Origin: Umbilicaria muhlenbergii
Lineage: Eukaryota > Ascomycota > Lecanoromycetes > Umbilicariales > Umbilicariaceae
Reading direction: 5' to 3'
NCBI GenBank assembly: GCA_000611775.1
Contig: KK106983.1
Coordinates: 5,647,818 to 5,711,817 of the forward strand
DNA length: 64,000 bases
In this document: positions 1 to 11,763 of the stretch, piece by piece
Numbering within the stretch: position 1 is the first letter of the stretch
Layout of the letters: each line of letters begins with the position of its first letter
Notes under the pieces: generated by a model
Told to the model about the DNA's origin: nothing
The model's database searches: none
What the model saw: only the letters and a program-made list of their open reading frames with translations
Program-made: the position numbers and the translations under genes

Positions 1-2209
1 TCCAGCCCCTGCCCCGTAAGCACTCGCCCCGAACCTAGTCCAATTCATTAGGCAACGACGACGCCCTCAGTGAACCAAAACCATCTCAATCGCACAACCA
101 GCCCCACTAATCGTCAGCAGCGCTCACAGACAGTGAGTGACTCACATTCACACGGCCACGCCCGTCCGGACGCCGCGCCCAGGTCGTCAAGGTGAAACAT
201 GTTCGAATCCTTCCGCCGACGCGGTGGAGAAGGGTCGACGAGCTGGCTACGGAAAGGGTGCGAGACGGGGAGAGGTTAAATTCTGGAATGCCAATGTCAG
301 GCAGAATGGCGACAATGCCGTTCTGCTGGCGTGGTGAGTGCGCTATCTGCAGAATGAGTGGTTCTCGTCCAGGGCGGTGAATCCATTGGGTTTGGTCCTG
401 GGCGGTGAACCGACTCTCGGGGCACAGGGCACACAGCCACGGCTGGACATACCACCACAGCCTCGACGACCATTGGCGTGAGGTCTGCCTCGCGCGACGG
501 ATTCCATCCTCACCACAGCTGCGTACATGTAATCAGACAATAATAAGCCTGGTCCAGAACAACGCACGATGCGGTGCGATCGAAACATGCTACCCTAGCC
601 GCCGAAGCTTTCCAGAAGGCTTTGCCCTCGTCTCCCCAGCTGCGGGCGCAGTAGCGGAGCTGAGAAGATTACGACGCGAACTGCCTCGGGCACGACTGCG
701 AACCTGACAAGCTTCGCCTTGTTGCATCGATTGAGGCTAAGCCCGGCGCTGAACCGTCTGACGCGCGGAAAGCCTTGCGAACCGCAGGCTTGCAGTCTCG
801 AAACACATTGAACGATGATGACGACTTTGTCAAGGGCCGCGGTTTCATGATTGGAAAAAATTGATTATGAGTCGAAACTCCTAGAACGCAATGCGTGCTG
901 CTTGTGCCGTATCTGCCACGACGACATCCTACCTCTTGGCCCTGTGATACCAAAATAGCCATTCATTCTAGGCAGACAAGGCACCGCTAACCCCTTCCCA
1001 AAGCACCGAGTCTCGTAGAACAAAGAAACCAGCAACCCTGCGCTGCACCGATACGAAGTAACCGGCAGCCCCAAACGCCAATGCCCGCCCCTCGAACGCC
1101 CCTAGAACAGGCCAAGACGACATACCGCCGACGAAAGGTCCATACCGCCCACTGCAAACAAACACCGCACTAGAACACGCCAAGAACACCCACATCCGTG
1201 CCCGACGCGCCCATCTCACCCCCTGGAAAATGCCGCACGCGTCCCTCTCACAATGAGGCGGACACAAGACAAGAGAACAAGACCAATACCAACTCGGGAA
1301 AGACGTGACTCGGGAAATAGGACAAATGACAAACAAACACAATACCAGCCTCCATACCGACACACTCCTGAAAATGCCGCACGCAGAGATAGACTAGAGA
1401 CAGACAAGGGGCGAGAGAGACACACAGAGAACGGACAGGGAAGAAGAGCGTCTGTACATCGGTGCAATCACAGTCTTCCTGACCCAACAGAAAGGAAAGG
1501 AAACGCCCCACTCACCTACCCCCTCCGCCCCCTTGGCCCTCATGGCCGCCACCACAGACACACACAACCAACAGACCCAAGCAACGAAAGACTCGGGAAA
1601 GAAAAGCAACGCAACGTAAACACAACACCCCCCCACCCACTAAGATCCCCAGATCCAGCGGCGTGGACTGTACCCCTTCCACCCGCCCACCAGGCGCTCA
1701 TTAGCCCCTGCGGCATGGTGACTCTGCCCCTTCCGCCGCACCTGCCATGGAACCTTTCCTCCAGCGGCGGTGACTGTAACCCTTCCACCAGCCTACCAGA
1801 AGCCCATTAGCCCCTGCGGCTCGAATGTGACCCCTTCCACCGCGCCCGTCATGCAACTTTTCGTCCAGTGACTAGGATTGTCTACCGTCGGCTGTAACAT
1901 AGACGTTACTTTTTCCATGGTCAAGATCTCCTCGACCGGTATTTCTCCCCGTGCTTTCTTCCCCCCTTCCGGCTCGGCTCTTGCTTCCGAACAGCCTCCG
2001 TCTCTCGTTGCGTCTGATGTATGCCTCCGCGTGTCCACTGTGCCGCCTCGCAGGGGCGTCCTCGTCGCCCAATGCGTGGACTGTCGTGGGGTATCCTTCG
2101 TGTCTTGTTTCGCTGCCGTCACCGATGACGCGGCTGACTCGCTTTGCTGATTCCCTGGTTGTGCACTCCTGATGTGGAACTCCACCGGCGAGATCGGATG
2201 GACTTGCTT
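1..2209. other. Intergenic stretch without a supportable gene
   Basis: Only short overlapping frames with compositionally biased translations occur here, and none shows a recognisable domain or a consistent exon structure. The part from about 1050 to 1700 is rich in C and A with recurring short words such as ACTCGGGAAA. An imperfect 106-bp tandem duplication lies at about 1655-1866 and is listed separately. The stretch ends at the stop codon of the Srs2-type helicase, so it is presumably 3' flank plus unknown upstream DNA. Confidence 0.5.
1655..1866. repeat. Imperfect 106-bp tandem duplication
   Basis: Two consecutive copies start with CCAGCGGCG at 1655 and 1761. Both contain GACTGTA, CCCTTCCAC, the shared word ATTAGCCCCTGCGGC and a closing TTTCxTCCAG. 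The copies differ at scattered positions, so the duplication is not recent. A third start (CCAGTGACTA, near 1866) is visible but does not continue. It lies in non-coding DNA as far as I can see. Confidence 0.7.
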
Positions 2210-5200
2210 TCACGGCCGTTGGCTAGCTCTGCCGGGAACAGAGAAAGCCTGCCCACGCCGACTGCTCCATCCGTTCATACTCCGCCGCACACCCAGTGTC
2301 TTCTTCTGGACCACGGCGGCGGCTTGGACTTGTGCAACGCTTGTTGTGTGGAATGTAGCTGCCGGCCGGCTGTCGTTGTGTTTCGGAGCCGGCTGTGCTG
2401 GCATGTTGTTTTCTTGCTCGATACCTTTCGGCTTGAGAGGCGAGTTGGTTGTATCGGGCTCTTCTTGGGCGGCTCTTGGGGGAGAGCTCGAGAGGAAGAT
2501 GTAGTCTTTTTGGCCATGCGATTCCTCGTCTGCGTTGAAGCGCGGTCTGGTTGTGTTTGGTATCGGTCGTAGTTTGTGGCTGGCGAGGGGTTGGGGAATG
2601 GGGAGCATTGGCGCACGGGTGGGTGGAGCAGGTCTCGCCGCTGGTAAGCCCCCGCTTCTTGAGCTTGGTCTTGATGTTGGAGGCATGGGGAGAGGGTGTA
2701 GATCGTTTTGAACATCCGATGGTGGCTCGCTTCTCGAATGATGTGACCTGTTTAAGGTATCGAAAGTCTTGTTTCTAGGTTGTGGTATTGTCGACGGAGT
2801 TGGTTTGCTTTTCGCATGCATGTTGTTGCTGCTGCTTCGAGCCCAGTAATTTGTCAGGCTGCCTTGAGCCTCTGGACGTTTACTGGTCTTCGACAAGCCG
2901 GCTTTGCTATGCGATGCTTTTCGAACGTCGTGGACATCTGTTGAGTCTTAGCGATGGTGACTGCAGCTGAGATGGCAATACCAAGAGATTTCCCTACCGT
3001 TTTCATTCTTTTGATGACCAACGTGTTGGAGATGAGATGCAGCGGTGACAAAGCCACTATTGATATTGTTGATCGAGAATGATGAGCTGTTTTGCATCGT
3101 GACCGATGTATATGTGGAAGAGGTAACTGTTGTGAAGCCTTCAGTCGTCATGCCGACAGAGGTCCGCTTTATTTCATCGCCCGAGATCTTGCGCCGCTTG
3201 GTGATGTGCTGATAGGAATTAGTCGATCCAGCGCCGTCCCATGTATCCCATTTCGACACTACAGCATCCAAATCCTCTTCTCCGTTGGTAGGCCACAGGT
3301 CATCTTCTATGTTCTCAACTTTCCCATAGCACTCACCAAGATCTCGTTCAGTTGGGCAAGCGCGACGGAGGATTTGCGACATGTCCTGGACAGCGCCGTG
3401 TGTGAAAGAAGGACCCTTGTTAACAAGATATGGTGTAAGTTTGTTGGAGAGGAATGGTGAGAGCTTGGTTTCTTCACTCTGAGAATTCTTAATAGGGCAG
3501 CTCATGTATAATAGAGCTTGAGCTCTTGTCATGGCAACATAAAGCAGCCTTCTTTCTTCGTCCGTGTCTTCCGCTCGCGAATGTGGTATTGATCCTTCGT
3601 ATACTGCTGGGATGAACACAACAGGCCACTCTAGCCCTTTGGCCGCGTGTATGGTTGATATGGTGACCTTCTTCTTGGATCCTTCCTCTTCGTCGTCTTC
3701 TTCGTCTTCGGTTCTCAGTTCTGACGAAAGAGCGACATTGGCGAGGAACCTTGAGAGCGCTTCTTCGGAGCGCCCTTGAGTTCCCTGCTCCAAGCCTTCA
3801 ATGCGTGGCAGCGCTTCGTCTTCGTCTTCGATTGATTCGTCAGGGTCGGTCGCTAACATGTGGGAGCAATCTGATGCTTGAGCAAGGAGTTCTTCCACAT
3901 TTGCCCACCTGTTTTCGTGGTCTTCCGTATAATTCTTCTCAAGGTATGCTTGAAAGTCGAGTTTCTTCGTGATGTACTCGAGAAGTTGTTGCGGCGAGAG
4001 TGGATTCTCAGACTCCTGCATCTTGATTTGAGCAGTGAGAATGATGTTGATTAGGTTACCCAGCCCTTGCTCGGCGGTTTTTGATATTTTTGTTGCAGGT
4101 ATGCTATGCCCTTGAACAGCATCTCGCACAAGACTCCAGAGCGTAACTTTTTTCGCTTCCGCTTCTTCGAGTAGTGCTTTGACTGTGGGTTCCCCTATTC
4201 TTCGGGGGGGAGTGTTGATGATACGTGCCAGCGCATCATTGTTGTCCGGTTGACTAACAGTTCGTAGGTAATCTAGAAGTATTTTGATCTCGATTCGATC
4301 GAAGAAACGTTGGCCACCAACCATGCGATATGGTATGCCGGCTTTACCCATTGCTGATTCGACGTGTCGAGAGAGGGCCGCGGTACGGAGTAGGATGGCA
4401 AAATCGGAGTAATTTAGAAGCCTGCCGGTCATGCCGATGCATCTTTTGATCTCAGACACTATCCAAAGGGCCTCGATGGCCGCAGATGGTAATTTGCGAA
4501 GGACCGGTGGTGTACCGGGACAGTGAGTAGGTAAGAGAGGTTTGACAGGTCGAGATTCATCCTGCTGGATGATTTCAAGAGCTGCAAGTAAGATAGCACC
4601 CGAGGAGCGATAGTTATCTTCGAGATGGATAACAAGTGTGTCTGGATATTGTTTCTGCATTCTCTTCAAGTTCTTGATTTCCGCTGACCGCCATCCATAT
4701 ATACTCTGATCTGGATCGCCGACCGTTGTTATTCGCTTTTGCTTTGTGGCAAACAGCCTCATGAGATCGAATTGGACTATATTCGTGTCTTGGAATTCGT
4801 CGATCAACACGGCTTCGATATTGGAGACGCACGTTGGATGCTGTCGGAGGAGGTCGACACATCTCAGAAGCAAGTCATCGTAGTCGAGAAGGTTCGAGGA
4901 GGCTAATTGTGTCTCGTATTCAGCATACACCCTTACAAACTCCTGCTGGTCCACGTTCTTCTTCTTCGTGGCTTCGAGAGCGAGTTCCTCGTAGCCAATG
5001 CCTTTTGCTTTCGAGCTGGAGATACGCGACCGTGCTGTATCTGCTTTGATGTTGAGATCCAGTCGCTTGATGATCCGCTTGATAATGCTCAGACTATCAC
5101 CACTGTCCGCGATACCGAAGCCTTTGCGTATTCCTATTAGATGCCCGTAGGTCACCAAATATCGCCGGCACACTGAATGGAAGGTGCCAAGTATGAGTTT

Positions 5201-5446
5201 TGTTTCCAGGCCATTCCCGAGAAGTCTCGCAATCCTCTCCTTCATCTCCCGCGAGCTCTTGATAGTGAATGTTAGACATAATATGTTCCACGGCTTGTAT
5301 TGGTGATATGAGAGAAGATAGGCGACACGTGAGGTAAGTGTTTTTGTTTTGCCCGAGCCTGGAGGTGCGAGGATCTGTAATACATCTGCTGGAGAAGTGA
5401 CTGCGGTACGCTGTGCGGCATTGAGGCCGTCGAGAATGGGATCCAT
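2210..5446 (-). CDS. srs2: Srs2-type UvrD-family DNA helicase
   Basis: Superfamily 1A 3'-5' DNA helicase of about 1058 residues. Srs2 strips Rad51 from DNA and restrains recombination at replication forks. Exons are 5446..2998 and 2937..2210, with a 60-bp intron (GTAGGG..CAACAG, branch GCTAAGAC) that keeps the frame. The chosen start gives the N-terminus MDPILDGLNAAQRTAV, directly before the Q-motif and Walker A (GSGKT, Lys about 33). Other motifs seen in order are LIDEFQDT (II), VGDPDQSIYGWR (III), EDNYRS (IV), STIHAAKGLEW (V) and LLYVAMTRA (VI). The C-terminal exon is disordered. It holds QGSLTNYW (841-848), which fits a PCNA-interacting box, and YIFLSSS (962-968), which resembles a SUMO-interacting motif. 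Both are expected in Srs2 and argue against a plain UvrD assignment. It lies 153 bp downstream of the USP gene on the same strand. Confidence 0.93.
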
Positions 5447-5599
5447 GAGGTGAAATGGATTTGGTGGAGTCGTGAGTGTGGGGTGAATCGAGGGTAACGC
5501 GACGCGCACTAGCGCCAATCGCCAGATCATGTGCAGCAGGAGTCGGGCTGAGGAGGCTTGGCAGGCGCAACGTCTCTCTCCGTCCAACAGGCGACGTCT

Positions 5600-7907
5600 C
5601 TAGGATGAGACTTTCCGCAAGAAGAATTGACAACCACGCTGCAGCCGTGGTTTGTCGAAATCGGTATCTGTGACCTTGGAGACCCTTTGGTCGTTTAGAT
5701 TCCACCATTGGCCATCGACCTTTAATAGGGCAGTATAGTGACCGTCCTTGTGACTGGACCCGTGGTGCTGTACAACGCCATACACCTCGAACTCAGCGTC
5801 TGGGGAAAACGGAGCCCTCAGGCGGATCGTTCCTTTCGGAATTGTGACTTTCGTCTGGATCTTGCCTATGTTGTAGTCCGTCCTATTTGCGTTGAGGATC
5901 AGGTACTCCTGGGTCGCGATGCTGGTCAACGTGTCTGTACTGCCGAGTTCCAGGCAGTGTTCACATTTATAATCCGGCAGTCGGGTCCTGTTCTCGAAGG
6001 ACGAGAAGCATTCCTCAAGAGACAGAGGCTCCTTTTGGTCGGGAATGGCTGCATGAAGCCACCACGCTTTGACGTCATTAGAATCTCTGTGCCCGCAAGC
6101 CGTGCAAATGGAATTGCTCTTGGTCTTGACGCCAAATACCTCATCCATCACCGTAGGCTTCTCGGTCCAGATCTCCCGGTTGTTCAGCTCTTCCTCGTCG
6201 AGCTTGGGAACCAGATGAGTGATGAACTCGAAAGATTCCTCGGATCTCTCACCGTCCATCGGCTCGCCCAAGTCGTTCTTACATCGGGTGCCAACCGCCT
6301 GTTGGAAGACGAAAGGGGAGACGCTGGGATCCGTCGCCGTGGACATCCGCTCACACAACTCTCCGAAGTACGCTGACAGCGAGACTTTCTCGGCTGACTG
6401 CCGAAGGGCTCTTCGAACCAAGCCCTTCTTGGCCTCAATTGTCCGAGTATTGCTGCCTGTCATGATCCGAAGGTCTCCCTCAGTTACTCCACAATTTGTG
6501 ACGCTAGGGAGAACACCCTTCGTCTGCCTGCGATAGTAACTGTTGATGGGAGCCGTACCCTGGAGACATCGGGTGACTGCATTGGCGAAGCAAGCCCGAC
6601 GAAAGTTCAGTAGGCCGACTGGGGCACGTCTGGCCTTCTTCACTTCGGACTTCTCTTCGAGTTCTGCCTGGACTGCCGACCTCTTCTTCGAGGTACCGCA
6701 GAGCTCCGGGCCAGCGGCCTTGCTCTTGTCGGTGTCGGTGATGTCGCCCTTAATAGTGCCAGGGAGCTCGGGGCCAGCGGCCTTGCTCGCGCTGGACTTT
6801 CCGGTTCGAGGATCTGTGGCATGATCCTTTGCGGGTGTGTTAGAGAGCTCTAGGCCAGCGGCCTTGCTCTTGCCGGGGTCGAGACGGTCGCCTTTACCAG
6901 TGCTAGTGAGCTTCGGGCCAGCGGCCTTGCTCATGCTAGACTCAGGATCTATGACATGATCCTTTGTTGAGGTGGTGATCGTGGTACCAGAGAGTTCCTC
7001 GGCGGATGCCGTGCTCTTGCTGGCTTTGTCGGATTCTTGGTCTGTGACATGACCATTTATCGGACCGGCAATCGTGTGGGCATCGGGGGCGGAAATGCCG
7101 GGGAGCTCGGGGCCTATGGCCTTGCTTCCACCGGTCTTGCTGTTCTCTGGATCTGTGACAAGATCTGGGACCTTGCTGTCCTTCTTCGTAGTTGGCGTCG
7201 CTTCAAGAGGCGCTTCAGTCACCTTTCTCCTCTTGTTGGCCAGCTGCTCGACTTCTTCAGCCTTCCTCTTGTTCTCGTTCGAGACGGCCTTGTCTGGTCC
7301 AGGTGCCGGAGTCGAGGAAATGGGATTGGCCTGCGACCGACGCTTACATTCGCCAGAAGATCCCTTTGTGCTCTCCTTCCGGGACGAGGTAGGCCTTGGC
7401 CATGCGGTATAGACGGTTTCGACCATGGCCTATTTCGAATGTTAGCTTACGTAAAATCAAATGGCCTCGGCTGTTCGGACACATACCTGGGACGGCATCG
7501 GCTTGTCGCCCTTCTTGTGGAGATAATTGAAGAAGCTAGAGCCACCAGCCTTCCTCAGGACTGGCTTTACCTTAAGCACCTCTTCACGCGTCTCAGTCTG
7601 CCAGATCAGATTAGCTTATTCACGTGGGTAGTAGTTCCACAAGTACCTTCTGCATCTTGCTTGACGGTGTCTTCCCTTCTCCTTCGCACTTTCTCTTCAT
7701 ACCAGCTGCTGGAGGCGGCATGATATCTCTGTCCCGATGGACCTCGAACTACCAAGTGTCAGTATTAGAAACTCAGAATGTCATTCGGAACTAGTCTACC
7801 TTCTTCATCCTCTCGTTCCGCTGTTTCTTCTCCTCCGCCTTCTTCTCTCTCGTTGCTTTCAACACCTCCAAATCCGCTAGACGTGCGTTCCTCTTACTTG
7901 GCTCCAT
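5600..7907 (-). CDS. Ubiquitin-specific protease (USP, peptidase C19)
   Basis: Cysteine deubiquitinase of about 716 residues. Exons are 7907..7800, 7748..7647, 7597..7487 and 7429..5600, with introns of 51, 49 and 57 bp and all phases at zero. The start MEPSKRNARL opens a lysine-rich helix. Residues 110-370 are low-complexity and contain five to six degenerate units around SKAAGPEL. The catalytic domain follows: Cys box GLLNFRRACFANAV with Cys about 387 and the oxyanion Asn five residues before it, zinc-ribbon pairs CTAC and CEHC, and His box DGHYTALL with His about 671 and Asp about 687 in WNLND. The residues between Asn and Cys (FRRA in place of xGNT/xGAT) are unusual, but the triad is intact, so I infer an active enzyme. 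The basic N-terminus and architecture recall Ubp10/Ubp16/USP36 nucleolar enzymes, but that is a guess. Confidence 0.9.
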
Positions 7908-9051
7908 GTCTGGACTCGAGAAGACGCAAGTTCAGTATCTATCGGTGTTTCTAGCTCAAAGTCTTTGGAAACGTGTATGTTACGAGAACAAGGACTGGCA
8001 AAAGGACTCTGGATATGAGAAAGATGGATGGAAATGAAGTGCGTACACAGGGAGAAGAAATGAGAAGAAGAGGGCTTTGGTAAAGCTCAACACCATGTTA
8101 GAGATTAGTACGGCACTAGCGTGGCTCATCCAGATAGACGCTGTGTTATTGGCTCGTCATCAAACGAGCGGAACAATTCCATTGAAAATCTTAAGAGTGG
8201 AATTGGTATATCAGGGGGCTGGTATTGTCTACACCTCTCCGACTACAATGGGCAACGACATAGATGCATAACGTACTTTTGCATCGGTCATCTCTTATTG
8301 AGATGAGTGTGGTCTCCAACAATAAAGCCACAATGGCAATGACCTCTGGTGTTTCAATTGCAAATGGATGTTCTATGAGTGCTTCATCTACAATGGATCG
8401 AGGAGTTGCAACAATGGAGGACTCCAGAGCTGAAGTTTGAGACTTTACTCCTTATGCGTCTCGTCTGCTATGGTACTTTTGATACTCCAAGTACTATATT
8501 CAAAGCTTCAGTCTCATCTTGAGTAGACCCTTAAGGTCCGCTTTGCGAGGTTTAGAAGCTCGAATTGGTTTAAGTCAAGTATCAATGCCACACAATGAAT
8601 ATCCTCCAACTACAATGCGATTAATGATCCTAAACCACCTTGAACAAGCCCCTGAACCTCCACCTGAAGCTATGCCCTCGCCATAGGCGTGGGCAGCTCC
8701 AGTGTCATCCAAACACCCATCGACTAAATAAGACCGACCATTGACCTTTGAACGTTGCCAAGAGTGTGTCGTTCCATCTCAAATCCCGCAACCAATCAAA
8801 CCACCTGCATTCCCAACCCCTGCGCGGAAACTACCACTAGCCTCGCATCGCGGGTTCCGCCCGCACAGCCACAGCCACACCTCCACAAGCGACCTCCACT
8901 CCACACCCAGGGGATCCTCAAAGCCAGATCGCAGCAATTGTTCCCCTTTACCACCTTCCCCCCATCAATTCCCTCCATCCATTCTCAGAAAACACCCACA
9001 CCCACACCCACACACCCATCCCCTCCATCACCACAATCCCCCACCCCAACA
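7908..9051. other. Divergent intergenic region between USP and FKBP genes
   Basis: It separates two divergently transcribed genes and so carries both promoters. The 8080-8750 part is balanced in composition with no coherent frame. From about 8760 it becomes strongly C/A-rich with short CACACCC runs before the FKBP start, which looks like a 5' leader. No RNA gene or repeat was recognised. Confidence 0.5.
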
Positions 9052-9693
9052 ATGCGCCTCCTCCCCCTCACCCTCGCCCTCGCCCTCCTCACCACCTCCT
9101 CCCTCGCCGCCGCCGCCGACGAAGTCACCACCGAAATCACCCACGCCGTCGACTGCGCGCGCAAAACCCAAAAGGGCGACAAGATCAGCGTGCACTACCG
9201 CGGCACGCTCGCCGCCGACGGCAGCGAGTTCGACGCCAGTTATAACCGCGGGCAGCCGTTGAGTTTTACGGTCGGGAATGGGATGGTGATTAAGGGGTGA
9301 GTTGTGTGGGTTTTTTAAAATGCCTATTGTGATTCTGGGGGGGAAAGTAGAAGAGACGTCGTGGTGGTTGGTGGGTGGGGGATCGGGTATTATGGGGGGC
9401 GGGATGGAAGCATTGACATGTGTTGTGGTTGGCTAATTGCCTTTTTGTGCGACAGATGGGATGAGGGGCTCTTGGATATGTGTATTGGCGAGAAGCGGAA
9501 ATTGACGATTCCGCCGGCGTTTGGGTATGGCGAGAGGGCTATGGGGCCGATTCCGGCGGGGAGTACGTTGAGTAAGTTGATTTCCTCCTTTCTTTCGGGG
9601 TGGGGCTGGTTGCGAGGGGAGGTGCTGATGGTGGGTGGTGCAGTTTTCGAGACGGAGTTGATGGGGATTGAGGGGGTGAAGGACGAGTTGTAG
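9052..9693 (+). CDS. ER-lumenal FKBP-type peptidyl-prolyl isomerase (FKBP2 class)
   Basis: Proline cis-trans isomerase of 136 residues that assists folding in the ER. Exons are 9052..9296, 9456..9571 and 9644..9693, with introns of 159 and 72 bp. The start [13 protein letters not shown] begins a clear signal peptide ending near residue 20. The FKBP core follows, with [50 protein letters not shown] and [12 protein letters not shown]. These are the family's FK506-pocket blocks, and the pocket Trp is created across the first splice junction. The last four residues are KDEL, an ER-retrieval signal, which fixes the compartment and supports the splicing. A C/A-rich leader precedes the ATG. It is convergent with the b5-like gene. 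Confidence 0.95.
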
Positions 9694-9961
9694 GTGTGGC
9701 GAATGGTAAGGCGAGAGGGTGGGACGGGGACGGTTGAGGGAGTAGATAGATATTAGGTGGATAGAGGGGAAAGAGCTTGATATTGGTTTGTTGCATATTT
9801 GGGTATCTGAAATCGGCCACCTGAGGCTTCTTTGTCTATATTCATCCGCAAGGTGTCCTAAATCCTCAGCTCGCAAACCCACATCCGTTCCCCCACCGCC
9901 ATTCACGCATCCAAGCCTCCAAGCTACCCCAAAAGCCTCACTCCAACCCGTCCCACCCGCC

Positions 9962-11038
9962 TCAATCCATCTCCTCCAACCCGCCTCCCTCCCCACGCCC
10001 CTGCCCCTCCCCTTCCCCCTCCCCCACCAAAACCCCCACCAAACACTCCCCCAACAGGCCCTCCCAACTAACCCACGGATGCGTCTCCAAAAACAACCTC
10101 TCCGCCACCCCCTCCTTCCCTACCCCCCTCATCAGCTCCCCCTCCCCCCCCGGATGAAACCCCATATACGGCGTCAAATTATACACCCGCCCCTGCCACG
10201 TGCCCCACGCGTCCCGGCCCTTGCGCCCGTTGTGGTAGCGCAGCAGGGAGGGGGGAACGCGGATTAGGTGCGCGGGGAGGGAGGCGCCGCGGAAGAAGGT
10301 CGGGGTCGGGGGGTGCGTGAGGAGGTGGGCCCAGTCGAGGGGGGAGTGCGAGGGGGCGAGGAGGACTTTGCGGGTGGGGCGGAGGGAGGGGGGGAGGGTC
10401 GAGGTTGTGGGGGGGAGGAGGGACGGGGTGGGCGTGGGGCGGGTGGGGGCGCGGAGGGTCGAGGCGGAGGAGGGGGGTGGGCGGAGGGGGTTGCTGTTGG
10501 TTGGACGAGGTGGTGGCGGCATCTGCGTGGTGGCGGTTGCTTGGGGTTTTCGTTTTGAGGTTGAGGTTGGGCGTGGGGGAGGGGGCATCGAGGGTTGAGT
10601 TGTGGGTGCGTTTCGGTTTCGGTCGAGGCTGGGGTTTGTAAAGAGGCTTGTGTTTAGATTGGTGGCGTTTGCGGACGGACTGGTGGTAAAGGCAGTGGAG
10701 ATTTCGGGGTTGTCTCCGTCGCTGAGTGTAAAGGAGGGTATTGGAGCAGAATTTGTTGTCGTTATCGGCGTCGCTTTGGGAGTTGTTTGAGGTGAGGCAC
10801 GCTCGTGGTCCGTCTCATCGCGAAGCCCATCGTCCCGAGGAGAATTCGACTCGGTCGAGGTGTCCCTCTTGTTTTTGCTCTCTGTGTTTTCCTTTGTTTG
10901 CTGCTCGCCCCTCGCCTGATCTTCAATGCCCTCCTTTCGCCGCCAAGGAGTGACCAGATCCGAAAATGAGGATGCCTTGCTCTTGTAGACGAGAAATGAC
11001 AGTGACACGACTAGAATCCCCAGTCCCAGATACACCAT
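9962..11038 (-). CDS. Membrane-anchored cytochrome b5-like heme-binding protein
   Basis: Single-exon protein of 358 residues. An N-terminal hydrophobic segment (about 2-18, MVYLGLGILVVSLSFLVY) should anchor it. It is followed by a long, disordered, Pro/Thr/Ser-rich linker to about residue 235. The C-terminal domain carries the cytochrome b5 signature YMGFHPGGEGELMRG with axial His about 295 (HPGG), and a second candidate ligand in LETHPWVSW (His about 320). This arrangement is that of the Irc21/Ncb5or-type b5 domains rather than classical small cytochrome b5. No reductase domain is present, so an electron-transfer partner would be separate. The tail is Gly/Glu-rich. It shares a 173-bp divergent promoter with the small mitochondrial gene. 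Confidence 0.85.
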   Translation of the reverse strand: MVYLGLGILVVSLSFLVYKSKASSFSDLVTPWRRKEGIEDQARGEQQTKENTESKNKRDTSTESNSPRDDGLRDETDHERASPQTTPKATPITTTNSAPIPSFTLSDGDNPEISTAFTTSPSANATNLNTSLFTNPSLDRNRNAPTTQPSMPPPPRPTSTSKRKPQATATTQMPPPPRPTNSNPLRPPPSSASTLRAPTRPTPTPSLLPPTTSTLPPSLRPTRKVLLAPSHSPLDWAHLLTHPPTPTFFRGASLPAHLIRVPPSLLRYHNGRKGRDAWGTWQGRVYNLTPYMGFHPGGEGELMRGVGKEGVAERLFLETHPWVSWEGLLGECLVGVLVGEGEGEGQGRGEGGGLEEMD

Positions 11039-11211
11039 TTCCTGCTGCTTTGCTTTTCCAAAGGATTCGTGTGCTCACAATCATCCGATCTTCGCCGCAC
11101 GGCAAAAGAAACGCAGGGTTTAAGTGCATAACGTCATTGTGCATATCTATTCGACCCTGAGACAACGGTCTTTTAAACCCCTTATCCAAACCCAAAAAGA
11201 TACGATTGACA

Positions 11212-11763
11212 ATGATTCCCCGACTAATCCTCAGACGGGGGATCCCCTCCCGAACCATCACATCCCATGTCACTCCCCGTCCAATCTCCCGTCCCCACCC
11301 CCTCCACACCGCCCTACCCTCCCAGCGCCGCCACTACGCCGCTCCCCCCACCGCCGACGCCATCCTAGAAGATCTCCAAGAATTATATGCCACTGCCAAA
11401 GACGAGGTATCTACCATCCTCTCTTTCTCTCCTCCCCCCCCGCCTCTCCCCTTTTCTCCTACCTCTCTTCTTTCCCCCATCCCTCCCCCCTCCTCCCTTA
11501 TTCCCACTCCTTCCCCCCAGTCACTGAACCACCCACAGTTCGAAATCGCGCACGAAGAAACCACGGCCAAAACCATCTACGCGGCCTCCGACCGCGCCGC
11601 CGCGCGCGAAGAACTCGAGAAATTCAAGACGGCCTTCGAGGAAGCCGTGCGGAACAGCGCGCCGGATGTGGGGGCCGAGGTGCAGAGGCGGGTGGGGTCG
11701 CGGGTGAGGGAGTTGGAGAGGGCGGTGGAAGGGATGGAGGAGATGGCGTTGGAGGAGGGGTGA
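11212..11763 (+). CDS. Small predicted mitochondrial coiled-coil protein, function unknown
   Basis: Protein of 139 residues. Exons are 11212..11406 and 11539..11763, with a 132-bp pyrimidine-rich intron. The 3' splice site after CCACAG is preferred because CACTGAAC lies just upstream as a branch site. A site 18 bp earlier would add six residues in frame. The first 45 residues are rich in Arg, Ser and Thr without acidic residues and include RRHYAAPPTAD, typical of a mitochondrial presequence. The rest is helical and charged (EELEKFKTAFEEAV, RVRELERAVEGMEE), likely a coiled coil. I do not recognise a named family. Confidence 0.75.
   Translation: MIPRLILRRGIPSRTITSHVTPRPISRPHPLHTALPSQRRHYAAPPTADAILEDLQELYATAKDEVSTILSFSPPPPPLPFSPTSLLSPIPPPSSLIPTPSPQSLNHPQFEIAHEETTAKTIYAASDRAAAREELEKFKTAFEEAVRNSAPDVGAEVQRRVGSRVRELERAVEGMEEMALEEG

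Noticed and set aside
195-215. GTTCGAATCC, resembling the T-loop of a tRNA
   Set aside because: No matching A box, anticodon arm or acceptor stem could be found upstream.
1253-1810. Frame of 185 codons rich in Arg, Thr and Pro
   Set aside because: It lies in simple C/A-rich sequence and crosses into the tandem duplication. The composition explains the open frame.
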